From contig JAKJXP020000045.1 in the NCBI GenBank assembly GCA_022225965.2, positions 62,001 through 126,000 of the forward strand: a DNA stretch of 64,000 nt, given 5' to 3'. The notes beneath the pieces are model-generated. The model searched no databases and was not told the DNA's origin. It was given only the letters and a program-made list of their open reading frames with translations. Positions 11,184 through 22,389 of this stretch are shown piece by piece. The DNA comes from Diatrype stigma. Lineage: Eukaryota; Ascomycota; Sordariomycetes; Xylariales; Diatrypaceae. The translations under genes and the position numbers were made by a program. Numbering within the stretch: position 1 is the first letter of the stretch; each line of letters opens with the position of its first letter.

Positions 11184-14100
11184 CTAATCGGCCCTCGGTT
11201 GCTGCATCTGTCCGGCAAGGTTCATATTCGCGATGGCGTCGCGGGTCCACTCGTCTTCGTCCATGGGAGGGCCTTCCTGCCCCGTCCCCGGACGTTGTCC
11301 ATACTGCTGTTGCCCATACTGCTGCTGCCCGTACTGCTGGTCTCCATATCCTTGCATGTCGGGGCCGCCCCACGCACCGCCGCCGTTATCACCGTACATG
11401 TGGTCCACGCTAGGGAGGCGGATTTGGGGCGTAGACTGGTTTCGGCTCGTGGCCATTGAGGACGAATCGTCCCCACCGCCATCGCCGCCTCCGCCGTAGT
11501 AATTATCGTATTCCGAGGGCGTCTCGCTCGGGCCGGCTCTCCTGTTATGGTTCGTCGCATAGCCCTCGGGCAACGTTGCCATCCGGTCCATCTGGTGGCC
11601 GAGCTCCTCCTGCTCGAGTATCTGGGGTGCATGTTCCATGTTCCGTAGCGAGCTCGTGCCAGCAGCCCCCATGCTCCTCATGCTACCAACGCTAGCGCGA
11701 TGAGGATCGAGCGAGGCCTCTAGGTCTGCGTCGTCGCGGATGTTGAACTGGGCGATTGTGCGCATCTTCCGAGTTACCCAGCCAGCTAATATCTTACCAC
11801 GTTGCTTTTCGGCCAGTCGACTGCAAATCAAAGTTAACGTGATTGCTCAATCAAGTGAGACATGATATATTGCTCGCAGGCATGAATGAGTTGACTAGAT
11901 ACGGGTTTCCGATGAATCAGAAAAGCAATTGACACTTACCTCCGTGGGAAGTCGCCTTTGTTGACAAAGGCAACGATATCAACAATGATCTGATGCTCAT
12001 TGAGAATCGCGTCAACAATAACGGGGACGATGGATGCGAGATACGCCTTTCGCGAGACTTCGACAAGAACGACCACGAGACCGCCGGCCTGGAAAACCGC
12101 ACTATAGGGTTTTTGTTAGTAACCCAAGTAACATAGTATAGCAAATTCCTCCATTCATTGGAGGCGACAGTAAGGAGCTGTTTTACTTACCAGCCGCCGC
12201 GCACAATGTTGCGGTGACACTGCTCGACTGATGCCTCAATGTCCATGGGGAAGTGACTTAGACCGTTGATCTCGAAGGTCTCGCCGACCTGGCCGAGCAC
12301 AAAGAGGACCTGCATATCCACCAAGGCACCGCCGGGCCCGATGGGTCGACTGATGCTGTGCAGGAAGCCAAGGTCGCCGGTCCGGACGTACTGGATGCCC
12401 GGGTCGCCGTCCACGATACGTCCGTCGAAGCGATCGGCATCGAAGGGATCCTTAGACCCGTAGAATGCCTTCACGCAAGCTTCAGAATCGACCCAAATCT
12501 CGCCGTATTCGCCGTCGTGGCAGAGCATGCGGCTTTCCGGATTGACGATGGCGATCTGGGTGGAGACGGGGACCATGCCGGAATCTTGCACTAATAGAGC
12601 CTTGGGATCGGAGTCCGGATCGACAGGGATGACCAGGCCTCGGCGCAGAGCTCTTTGATCGAGCCACAGTTCGATAGGCTCGATGCACATATATGAACGC
12701 GATGCGATCATAGGATTGACGACATGAGAATACACCGTGTTGATAGCAGTCCTATCAAGGCCGGTCGCCGCAAAATGGAGCCGGACCTTCTGGAACACGT
12801 CGACACGTGGTCTGCCGTCGGCTGAGATCATCATGTTCTTGAGTTCGTGCAGCGTGAAGCCCTTGCCAGGCATCACATTCATAGCGTGGTCGAGCATTTG
12901 GGGCGTGGCATAAGTATCCTTAATCTTATACCTACTAAGAGTGAGGAAAAGAGAGAGGGGGTTCTGGGCGAATTCGACTGGGGACAGGAGATACGTCGGC
13001 GTGCCAATGTAGATACCCATCAAGCAGGAGTGGATGAAGCCTAGGCCGGTGGTGCTCCGAACACAGCCAAACACCGGGCGCGAACTCGTCATCTGGCAGG
13101 TTTCCTTTTGCACTTTGCACATTCCTAAAACGGTATCATGCCCAAGCTGCACCGAGATTCTCCGCTGATCAGGTGTCCAGTATGCCCAAACAATCACCGG
13201 ATAACCCGGTTGTATCCAAGAAGGGTCTATAGTGATTCCGAGGTCCCTAAGGCCGCTATTCTGTTTCGGTGGTTTGGAAGTGTGATATATACTAGGAACG
13301 CCGATTTTCAGCACCTGTGCAGATTGCTTGATATGTTGCGCGACAGGCTTTGATTTCAACAAATGATCCACCTCTTGGTTGACCAAAACTGTCTTTATGC
13401 CGTAGTCCGCGATGAGATGTAGGAACGCTGGTACATCTTCGTTCAGGCGCCGTTCGTCCATGGGTGATGTCGGAATGACTACAGCGCCTAGATTTATGCA
13501 TGCATGTACCGCGAAGACGAAATCCTCGGAATGGGTATACATGAGCATGACGTGGTCGCGCGGTCGTATCTTCACCTTGTTACGGAGATATACGGCTACC
13601 GCGGCGACTCTCGTGTCAAACTTTCGCCATGTAATACCTTTACCCTCTTTGCCCCTGCTATCAATGGTGCAGTAGGCGAGCTCTTCGGGCTGCCGAGCTA
13701 CCCGCCATTGAATCAAGTCGCTAATGCTGGAGAAGTTGTTCAGCGGAGTGGAAGTACGGTCGTCTATTACCACCTCGCGCCGATCGATACCCGAGTACTG
13801 TTTGTCCACGGGACCTAGGATCTCGGCCCTCGAATCCGAAGCAACGGGCGACCAGATGCCACCCATAGGATCTACACCAATGGGCAGGTTCAAAACAGCG
13901 TGTTCAACGCCGAACTTAACATGGACGCAGGGTAAGTTGCCGAGATCGAATTCCCTCCGACACAACATGTTTCCAATCTCCCTCCTACCATTCTTGGTGA
14001 CGCGGGGAAGGGTATTTGGTGCAGTAATCATGACGCAGTAGACTCTAAGATGATGTTCTTGCATGAGCACTTCCATGCATCTCTCCGAGATGGAATCCAG

Positions 14101-17100
14101 CAAGGCCGTATCCAGCTGCCTAGGGGGCCCGCCATTGGTAGTTGGAGCCGTGGATGCTGCTGGGGACTCTAAAACGACAATTGGGAGATGCTCCTCGTTC
14201 ACAAAGACGTCAAATGCTGAACAGTCGAAAACCTGCTTATTCAGGTTCCTCAGAACGCTAACGACGATATGCTGCACGAAAAAGTAACGGTGCTCTGCGA
14301 TTTCGTGTCCGTGTTCGACCCATTCGACCTTTTGGCGTATTCGGTCTTCGTAGAGTCCAAGCACGAAGACCTTTCCTTCAATTACTGTACCAAGAAGACC
14401 CGTTCTAAGAAACTCTGGCTCGATGGGACTTGGAGTGGGGTTGCCAGGCTCGAACTTATATGGTCGGGCGTGGAAGATCTGCTCCGTGTGTTTGGGGAGT
14501 GCCCAGAAACCACCGGATAACGAGGGTGAGTCGACCCAGATCTCTCCAATCGACTGTGGTGTTGCAAGTAACCCGGTTTCAGGGTCTACTACAGCCATGG
14601 TCGCATCGGGGATAGGATAGCCAAAGGCGCCGACGCGTACGGTGCCTAATTCCGTGGAAGCTTTCTTCCTGACTTCTTCCCCTATTGCGACCACGACCAC
14701 CTCATTGGTCTTCAAAGCTTCTCGATCGAGGAGCACCTCGCTGAGTTCGTTTTTGGCCTCTTGTTCCGTCTTGGTCGTGGTGCCCGCACTAAGTAAGCTT
14801 CCGAACCCATTCGAAGGAGCCGCCGTCTCTTTTTCCTTTTCTTTGTCTTTCTCCTTGTCATCTTCCTTATCTGTTTCCTCTTCTGATTCCTCATCGAGGT
14901 CTAATTTGAGCGGACAGCCCATTCTCTCCTCACCTCCCAGCCAGTCGCGAATACTGATAACCATGCCACCATGTTCAGGCAAGCAGAGCATAGGCGCTAC
15001 CACCTCCCTAGCTCGAGGGTTCCGCAGAGGTCTTAACCATCGATCCGCCAAGACTTCGTGGAACTCGCTGTCCACGGTCAGCGAGTCGATCAGGCAAAGT
15101 TTCACGGACTGGAAGTTCGGTTCCATTCCCTTCTTGAAATTCCGCGTTGTCATCGGGTCTTGTTGGTAGTTGAATGCAGCAGTCCGTAGACCGGGATAAT
15201 CGGCAATCATTAAAGTTGCTTTATATTTTGTGATGAGATGGGCATATAGACCGGGTTGATTCACAGCCTTGTTTTCCACCCAAACGCTAGTATGACCGCC
15301 GTATACGTTGAGCAAAACGCTAAGGATCATCCCAATGCTCTGCCGTGGGTCAAGATACGATAGAAGAATCTCGCTACTGACACTCCTCCCAATTCTTTGG
15401 CCATCTTTATCACGAAGATTGCGGTTGAACGTGTCCCCCTTCTGATTAGGTACGGCCTGGATGATTGCACTTAGACAAGCCATCTGGTGCATTATGGTGC
15501 GGTGGCTGAGTACGACACCTCTAATGTCCCCAGTCGGAGCCCGCGAGAACTCGATATAGGCAAGGTCCGGCACTGATAATGGCGGCACATCCTCTTTTTT
15601 CTTGGGGTGGTAACTCCCGAACTCGTTGGTCTTCCACCATTCCACACCCTTCGGCCAGTTAAGCTTCTGTGTAGTTATATCTCTCTGAAATGCTTTGAGG
15701 TTATTGTCGGTGGTTAGCGCAAGATGTGCTTGCGTGGACGTCAGAATCAGATTTAACTTGGGGTAGTCCTGGAGATCATTGATGGGCACAGCTACCACAC
15801 CAGCAATAAAGCAGCCAAGCAGGGCTATCGCGAAATCGATAATTTCAGAGTCCCTGTACACCAAAGCAACTCGATCGCCGCGGTAGAGCGAGCTCTTGTC
15901 ACGGATAACTTGAGCAACCTTTTCTGCTCGCTGGCCCAACTTATCCCAGGTAATAGATGCAATCTCCTTCCCCTTGCTATCGAGAACCCAATATGCGGAC
16001 CGTTTGGGAATAGTTCGGCCACGGTGTCTCAAGACAGCGGCAATGTTGTCGAAGGTAGACATGGCGGTATTTTCATCATGCGGATCATAGATGGCAAAAG
16101 GAACCTCGCGTGGTTCTAGAGGTTGTAGGTACTGCAGTACTTCAGCAGATGGCAAATCATTGGCTGTGAGCATAGGCGGTGCCATAGCAGCAGTAGGCGA
16201 AAAGGCGTCGCTGGAAGAGTATCGGTGCATGCCTCCGCCATATTCGCCACCAGGTCCCGGGCCATGATTCGGGCCAGGACCATTGTCATACGACTGCTGA
16301 CCTGCAAAGTCGGAGAAAAAGGCCTGGGTATCTTGCATTGTGCCCGTTCTACTCTCCCAGGGGCCGTTGGACTGGGGCTGGCCATAGCCTCCCTGATGAT
16401 ACTCCGGCTTGAATGCATAGTCACCAGAGACCATAGTTCCAGATCGCGTCGGCGGGTCGTCGGTGCTCATGAGGTGAGGAAGTTTCGGACTGGGGTCCAG
16501 GAAGAGCGAGTCTCGCTGGCCCATAAGTGGGCGCTGTTCGGCCATCGGGCCCCCCGGGCGTAGGATACCGGCGGGAGTGTCACCCCCATGACTAGAAGCC
16601 GGTGGTCCCGAGGACTGCGGTCGCCAGTCAGCGGGAGATGCGATGCTCGAGGGAGAATAGGCGGAGTCTCGGTCGGGGTTCGCGGCGCTCAGAGCGTTTA
16701 GGGCGGCACCTCGGGATCCGTCGTTACCACCGTAACTCGTATCGTCAGGCGAGTGTATGCGCAAACCGCCAGCGACGCCAGGGGGGAGTCCATATTGAGA
16801 GAACAGGGCGGTCCTCCGCTTTTGATATCTACACGTCAGGAGATGTTAGTTGGGCGGGACGAGCTGCAACGACTGCGACGATGGGCGTGTCGGGTCGAGG
16901 GTTATGTTCGTAGGTAGGGAAGACCTGGTAGAGAAGACGTACCCTTTCGTTGTGATGTCACCTTCCTATAGACGAATTATGTGTCAGCAGCGACGCCTTG
17001 CAAGCCGAAAGCACTGGATCTGTTGTATGCATGTATGTGCGTATGTGTTGTGTATGTGTTCATTCGCCTCGCGATGCTAGCTACCCCGCCGATTGCCGCT

Positions 17101-17241
17101 ACCTGACCCATACGTGCGTGCATCGTGGAATAAGGAGACACCCGGCTCGAGACAAGGGAAGGGACAGACTCGATATCTTACCTCTAGCTCTCTATCTAGC
17201 TCTTCGAGCTGCTCCTGGAGATCTGAGCCTAGCCGCGCCAT
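11184..17241 (-). CDS. CPS1: CPS1/DIP2-type protein with two AMP-binding domains
   Basis: Five exons, 17241-17182, 16965-16943 (23 bp), 16828-12191, 12101-11940 and 11820-11184, give exactly 1839 aa. The first exons encode LQEQLEELDRELE-EGDITTKG-YQKRRTAL, the DMAP1-binding motif of DIP2/CPS1 proteins. Two AMP-binding (ANL) domains follow at about 250-800 and 1055-1600. Their usual TSGTTG-like nucleotide loop is degenerate (FSRAPTGDIRGV in the first). A Lys/Glu-rich charged insert sits near residues 670-700. The tail is Gly/Gln rich with QQYG repeats. The family includes Cochliobolus CPS1, reported as a virulence factor, and yeast Cmr2; DIP2 proteins have been tied to diacylglycerol balance. 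Direct enzymatic activity here is unproven. Neighbours give no pathway hint. Confidence 0.9.
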
Positions 17242-17854
17242 TGTGTGCTCGGAATGGCGAAGGGCTGTGGATGGTGAATGTGCTGGTTAAACGAGTGTTT
17301 CTCCCATTCGGACCAAGGTTAGCGAGACCCCCGTGACGTAAGGGAATGCCCGTGGTATCTCGACCTCTCCTCGGTCGGGATTTGACAGATACCTGTAGAT
17401 ATGGCCGATATGGTGTGAGTGGGTAATAAGGGGGCGGGAGAACGTATGACGCCTTCGTATTCCCAAGAAATGCTTCTACCAGCCTACCTAATGTAAGGAT
17501 AAATAAGGTATGAATGAGGACTGTCCGACCAACCAGTAGGTACCTGTAGGCAGCCTAGGTGGTTGAGTATGTATGTATGTAATAACATGTATGTAATCAC
17601 CTAGAATACGATACATGTACTTCAGGTTCGAAGTATCGCGGTAGCCCGGATAGTGCTAACCCAACCCAGCCCAGCGTCACGGAGTCTTGGCAGTGAACAG
17701 ACACGGCTTAGGTACACAGCTACAGGTGCTTAGGTAGCGCCCGCAGGCTTTCACTGGCGCCATTAAGCTGTGCCTAATGTGGTGAGAACACGATATCTGT
17801 ATTTGACTACCTAGGTACTTACCTAGCAGCCTTAGGTATGTCTACTTAGGTAGG
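17242..17854. other. Upstream region of CPS1/DIP2 gene
   Basis: No ORF can be supported. GTAT/GTATGTAT microsatellite-like runs occur near 17560-17600, and TACCTAGGTA-type palindromic motifs near 17805-17850. The proximal part should contain the CPS1/DIP2 promoter and 5' UTR. Confidence 0.4.
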
Positions 17855-17856
17855 TA

Positions 17857-18429
17857 ATTATGAGCCACCCTATATAGGCTATGACGGAAGAGAGGCTATG
17901 CGCTAAATCTGGAGCTAAGTCATCTGGCACCTGCCAGTACATTTATACATACAGCCATGACCCCCTCCCTTATGTACGCATATGTTCGCAATCGCTTTGT
18001 AAGCACGATTTTGTATGGAAATACCTTCGTTTTTGCTGATAGCTAACATTGTATTATATGCCAATCCCAAGCAGTGCAATCCCAAGCAGTGCCGTTCCAA
18101 GCAGTGCCGTTCCAAGCAGTGCCGTCCTAAGCAGCGCCGTTGCTACGCCCCCAGCGTTCCCCGTTTTTTTCCCTTTTATGCCGCTACGTTGTTACATTTG
18201 CATCCCCTTTTGCTTAACCATTGGATACGGAAAAGTACTGAACAGTTGAGAATTTTAATAATGGGCTGTTTAAATATAAGGAACTATCAAGGACTGCGGA
18301 AAAAAAAAGGGGGAAAGGGGGGCGCATAGCCGGGGCTGCACTTATAAGCTGGCAGGTGCCAAAGAACGTAGCTCCAGATTTAGCGCATAGCCTCTCCTAT
18401 GTTATAGCCTATATAGGGTGGCTCGTAAT
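17857..18429. mobile_element. MITE-like element with long TIRs and TA target duplication
   Basis: The sequence from 17857 (ATTATGAGCCACCCTATA...) is found inverted at the right end (about 18345-18429) over roughly 85 bp with few mismatches, including TATGCGCTAAATCTGGAGCT and GGCACCTGCCAG in both arms. Each end is flanked by TA (17855-17856 and 18430-18431), as made by Tc1/mariner transposases. The element is about 573 bp and has no transposase ORF, so it is non-autonomous. It has normal base composition and shows no RIP signature. Confidence 0.8.
18062..18142. repeat. 15-bp tandem repeat inside the MITE
   Basis: About five copies of a 15-bp unit (consensus CGTTCCAAGCAGTGC) stand head to tail in the centre of the MITE. 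Copies differ by one to three bases. Because the period is a multiple of three, minus-strand translation gives a repeating pentapeptide (ERHCL), but I do not regard that ORF as a gene. Confidence 0.8.
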
Positions 18430-18431
18430 TA

Positions 18432-19561
18432 TGCCACCTGCTTCAGGTAGATACATATGTACTCTAGGTAATAGTCTACTTCGTAGTTAGGAGGATGGCA
18501 GGTAAGGTTGACCATGAGGGATAAATGAGTATACGAAGTTCCTGATTACTGTAGTAATACGATGGAGTACTGATACGATGCGCATAGGAGTTCAACCGAA
18601 AGAAAACCCCTGGCCACGGGCAATTCGTCGGGTCGATTTAGCCAACGCATGGACCAACGGGTGCCGGCGGGCGGCATTGGGACACTTAGGTATCCACTCC
18701 AGAAGCCAAGCCCCAACCTTAGGTATCCATTCTTGTTCTGCAAGTAAAATTCTTTTCATCCCCTCGACTTTGCAAGAAACCTCCTCTTAACAATGATATT
18801 TTCTCTCAAATAAACCTACCTTGAGGGAAGGTATCAAACCAAATAGCTATTCGCTATGGCATCGGTAAGCATCTCGTCCTATTTTATCTTCCCTCTTCCT
18901 TCTATGCCTCTTCCTTCTATGATGAAAATCAACGCATTATATCACAGACCTGTTCTGAATAATTTCCTTGTTGAGAAAGTGCTTGAGCTCCTGACCCTAC
19001 CAAGTCTTCGCGACTTGCAACTCAAACTTCGCTATTACCATGCAGTCTTTGAGCAATGAACTAACAAAGCTCTAGGGACTCTTCAATATAAGTGACGATT
19101 GATGAGCGGATGGGAATTGGTTTGCCGAGGGAATCCTACCACAAGACTGTTGTCGTTCACCTCCGCCTAATATTAGAGGGGCGAGTATCATAGGTACATA
19201 GGTAGGGTCACATCCACAAGCGCAACAGAGTGCAAGGAGTCATAAGCATAAGCATAAGCCATTATTATAAACATGCCATCCAAAATAAAGCTCATTCTAA
19301 AGACCTAACCAAGAAAATCCCCGCTCACATATGCCCCTTCCATACATTTACCCAACATAGCTAGTTATACCAAGAATGTGTCTCTCCTCGAATTATAACC
19401 CCAATAGCATCGCTTTGCTTCACACAACTGCCGCCGATGCAAATCTCTGTCCCGGACTATAAAGAACTCCTGTTCCCCCGATAGAATATGGCGACTTTGA
19501 ATATTTTAGAAGTATTAAGTGAATTCGTTGTAACGTCGTAATGAAATCGTAGCTCGTAAAC
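18432..19561. other. Intergenic region, no supported gene
   Basis: The only ORF of note is a 67-aa frame at 18856-19059 (plus), whose end (VEKVLELLTLPSLRDLQL) looks helical, but it has no recognised family and no clear splice extension. The region carries the 3' flank of the minus-strand gene ending at 19562. Confidence 0.35.
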
Positions 19562-20478
19562 TCATAGCAACACGGAGGAGGCGCCTTGCTTGGATCCGCC
19601 GACACCAAACTCGCGGACTTCTCGTCCGTCCCAGCACAGGCTGGTGAGATCTAAGCTCCATTTCTGGTACTGCTCGTCGAGGAACTCGATGGTGAGGGGC
19701 TTTGGCCAAGACCGGAAGATGGCCTCGGCATTGGGATCCGTCATCAATGAGTCGTAGCTCCTGAAGTTGACGCGATAGTGAGAGACATTCCTCCATTCGT
19801 CGTGTATATTGAGCTGCAGCTCCGAGCCTGTGAAGAGCTCAAACCTACAGTGAATTCAATCGTCAATAAACTTGCCTCGCGAGGTATGGTACAGCCATAT
19901 ATAGTTCTCCACAACGGTGCGATGCACCACGTGAGGGAACCGATCAGGAGAAGAAAACTGGGGAGGGCGGAAAGCAAGGGGGCCTACCCTATGTACACGC
20001 CATTGGCGCTCCCCAAGCCAATGATGGTGGCTCTAGGCGTGCTCCTAACGAGATGATATATCTCGCAGAACGGGACCAGCTCGTTGTGAGACGGCTGGGG
20101 GGAGAAGTGCGGGACTTTCAGGAAGTGCAAGTCCCGGGCCTTGTTCAGCTGGACCTTCTCCTCCCAGAAGTACCGCAGGACGATCTGGTCGGTGCGCGAC
20201 AGGCCCGCAACCGGCATGCTGGACACGGGCTGGATCCCGTGGCTGACGGACCGCGGGGGCGCAAACTCGTAAGAGTGATCTGTGCCCATGGACGACGGCC
20301 TGAGCTCGTCGTGCTGGGACCCCGGGCCCGGCGGCGGCGGGCCCCTCATGGGACCGTTCGCTGCCCTGGGCTGGCCGCCCGGCTGGGAGAAGGAGCCCGG
20401 TGGAGAAGTCGGCATGGCGGTATTCTGATTGCCGGCGTTGGAAGTGCGAGAGAACCGGCGCATGATGGAAGGCATCAC
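19562..20478 (-). CDS. Conserved-looking hypothetical protein
   Basis: Two exons, 20478-19988 and 19844-19562, give 257 aa without frame conflict (donor GTAGGC, acceptor CTGTAG, GG|G junction). The first 90 residues are low complexity, rich in Pro, Gly and Ser. The rest looks folded, with TDQIVLRYFWEEKVQLNKA and HNELVPFCEIYHLV in exon 1 and FELFTGSELQLNIHDEW in exon 2. I do not recognise the family. There is no signal peptide or membrane segment. The ATG at 20478 was chosen as the first in frame; the next one, MPSIMRR, begins one codon later. Confidence 0.65.
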
Positions 20479-22389
20479 ACAAAGAGACGGGGACTTTGGA
20501 GCGAGTGTATGGGGAGAAATCCTTAGGGTTCAAATTTGAGGGGGCTAACGACAAAACAGGAATATCTAATAATAAATAAGAGGGCGGTATGTACGTAGTG
20601 GTATGCTACACAGAGGCGATCAAGGATGCATTAAAGAATGGCTGGAAAAGACACTAGAGAACAACATTTGGGAGGGTTAGCGACAGGGTTAGCGCTTCGT
20701 ATGAGGCAGGCTTGCTGTATTTAAGTCGAGACGGTTAGGTATGATTGATCTGCACCAGGCCTGCCGCCCTGCCGCCCTGCCGCCCGACTGCCAGCTAGGT
20801 GTGGTATGGGCAGATAGGCGCAGAAGGCGGTAGGTAATGTACAAGATCCTGCCTACATAAGTACGTAAGGTAGCAGCAGGAGGTAGCAAGCTACATGTGA
20901 AATGTGCTGACTAGACCAATCTTGTTCAGTAAATTGTACGATGTGACGTTATTGAACGGAATTAAAATGAATAGAACCTCACTCCCGCTCCCTTTCATAT
21001 GCGTGGTGTGCTGGCCCGACAGGCCGACCGCTCGATCCCCTTCCATCTCTTGATTTCTTTGTAGGAGCACGACCGCAACTTATACCTTCATGTAGGGCGG
21101 TAAGGCGCGAGGCGTCGGACTCGTCTAAACTTCTTTTTCTTTTCCTTTTCTTTTTCTTTTCCTTTCCCTTTTTTTCCATTAGACTTGACACGGGATCGGG
21201 TCTTCCATGCATCGCTGGCGCTCGCGTGCATTCGCACCACGTTCTTTCAGCACGCCGTGTCAGTTGTGTTCCTCGAGGATAAAGAAGGTTGTCGACCCTC
21301 GTACTTAACCCCACTCCGGCGCCACTTATCCTGCTGCGATATCCAGTCATAACAAACAGTCAGTCAATCAAGAAATCAGGGATCCAATGGTTGCATTTCC
21401 CTCCAACCTCCCAGCCCCCTGCCCACCCACGAAGATGCCGTTTCACAGAACGCATGCCAGCATATTGCTTTGATTGCGGGTTACTTGCAGACCAACTCAT
21501 CGCATCGCATCGATGTCCGCCCAGGGTCTTTCCGGCAATCCCCATATAAGTGTCCGAATGTCACTTATTCATGATTATCACCTATACCTATGCTTTACGT
21601 ATAGTCACATAGAAGCTGAAGGCGAAAACAGATGAAGAACTGCAATGCCTATATCACAGACTCGACATGATTCTCACGTTCGTGAAACAGTGAGAGATCC
21701 TACACCTGTCTGAAATAAAGTAGGTGATGTCGGGTGCGATACAGTATATCATAGAAGAACCTTAGACCGACCAAGTCGACCCCACAGTTGAGCCTCCGAT
21801 CAACTATCCTTCCTAAACCATGGGTACGGATGTCGTGTACCTACCTTACCTCGCCATCACGGCCCGAACCATATCCAGGCACCATGCTACCGGGGCAGTG
21901 CTCGATGGGGCGGTATCTTTCAGATGACGGCTTTGTTTCTCTGGTAAACAAACCCCAGGAACATAAAGAACTACTGCGGCCAAGATCCTGTCAATGCCTT
22001 TGTCGCTTGATCCTTGTGTTGGAACAACTTCATAATAATGGCTTGTTGCAGGAAGCTATTGAGCCCCCCATGAACAACATACTGAGTTGTCAAAGGGGAG
22101 GACCTGAACTCTTTCATAGAGTCAATATTGGCTTGTGCATGGGGACAATCCCATGTTCGAACCTCGGACAAGGGGATAATTGGCGATCGAGATATATATT
22201 TTGAGTGGGATACCTTCCATGATGTTGTTTTCCCCGTTCAGCCTCAGGAACGCTTTGCCAGTCTGAAATCTACTCCAACGCTGAGCAACAAGGTAACAAC
22301 AGTTGAGTCGTCTAGCAGGCCTAGCTATCCCGACTGTCCGCCACTTATCATTCCTTGTGCAGTACAGAAACGGAGTAATTTCAGTAATC
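20479..22389. other. Long intergenic region, no supported gene
   Basis: It carries a pyrimidine tract (CTTTTCTTTTCC-like, about 21129-21178) that creates a spurious Lys-rich ORF on the minus strand. Overlapping ORFs at 21788-22204 (plus) and 21971-22171 (minus) are short and unrecognised. A hairpin CATGGG...CCCATG lies near 22137-22154. The proximal part holds the promoter of the gene at 22390. Confidence 0.4.

Noticed and set aside
17915..18115. Cys/His pentapeptide-repeat ORF on the minus strand
   Set aside because: It is the translation of the MITE tandem array.
20979..21350. Lys-rich 123-aa minus-strand ORF
   Set aside because: It arises from a pyrimidine tract; no other support.
21971..22171. 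Minus-strand frame with WDCPHAQANIDSMKEF
   Set aside because: It looks protein-like but is only 66 aa, with no exons to join and no recognised family.
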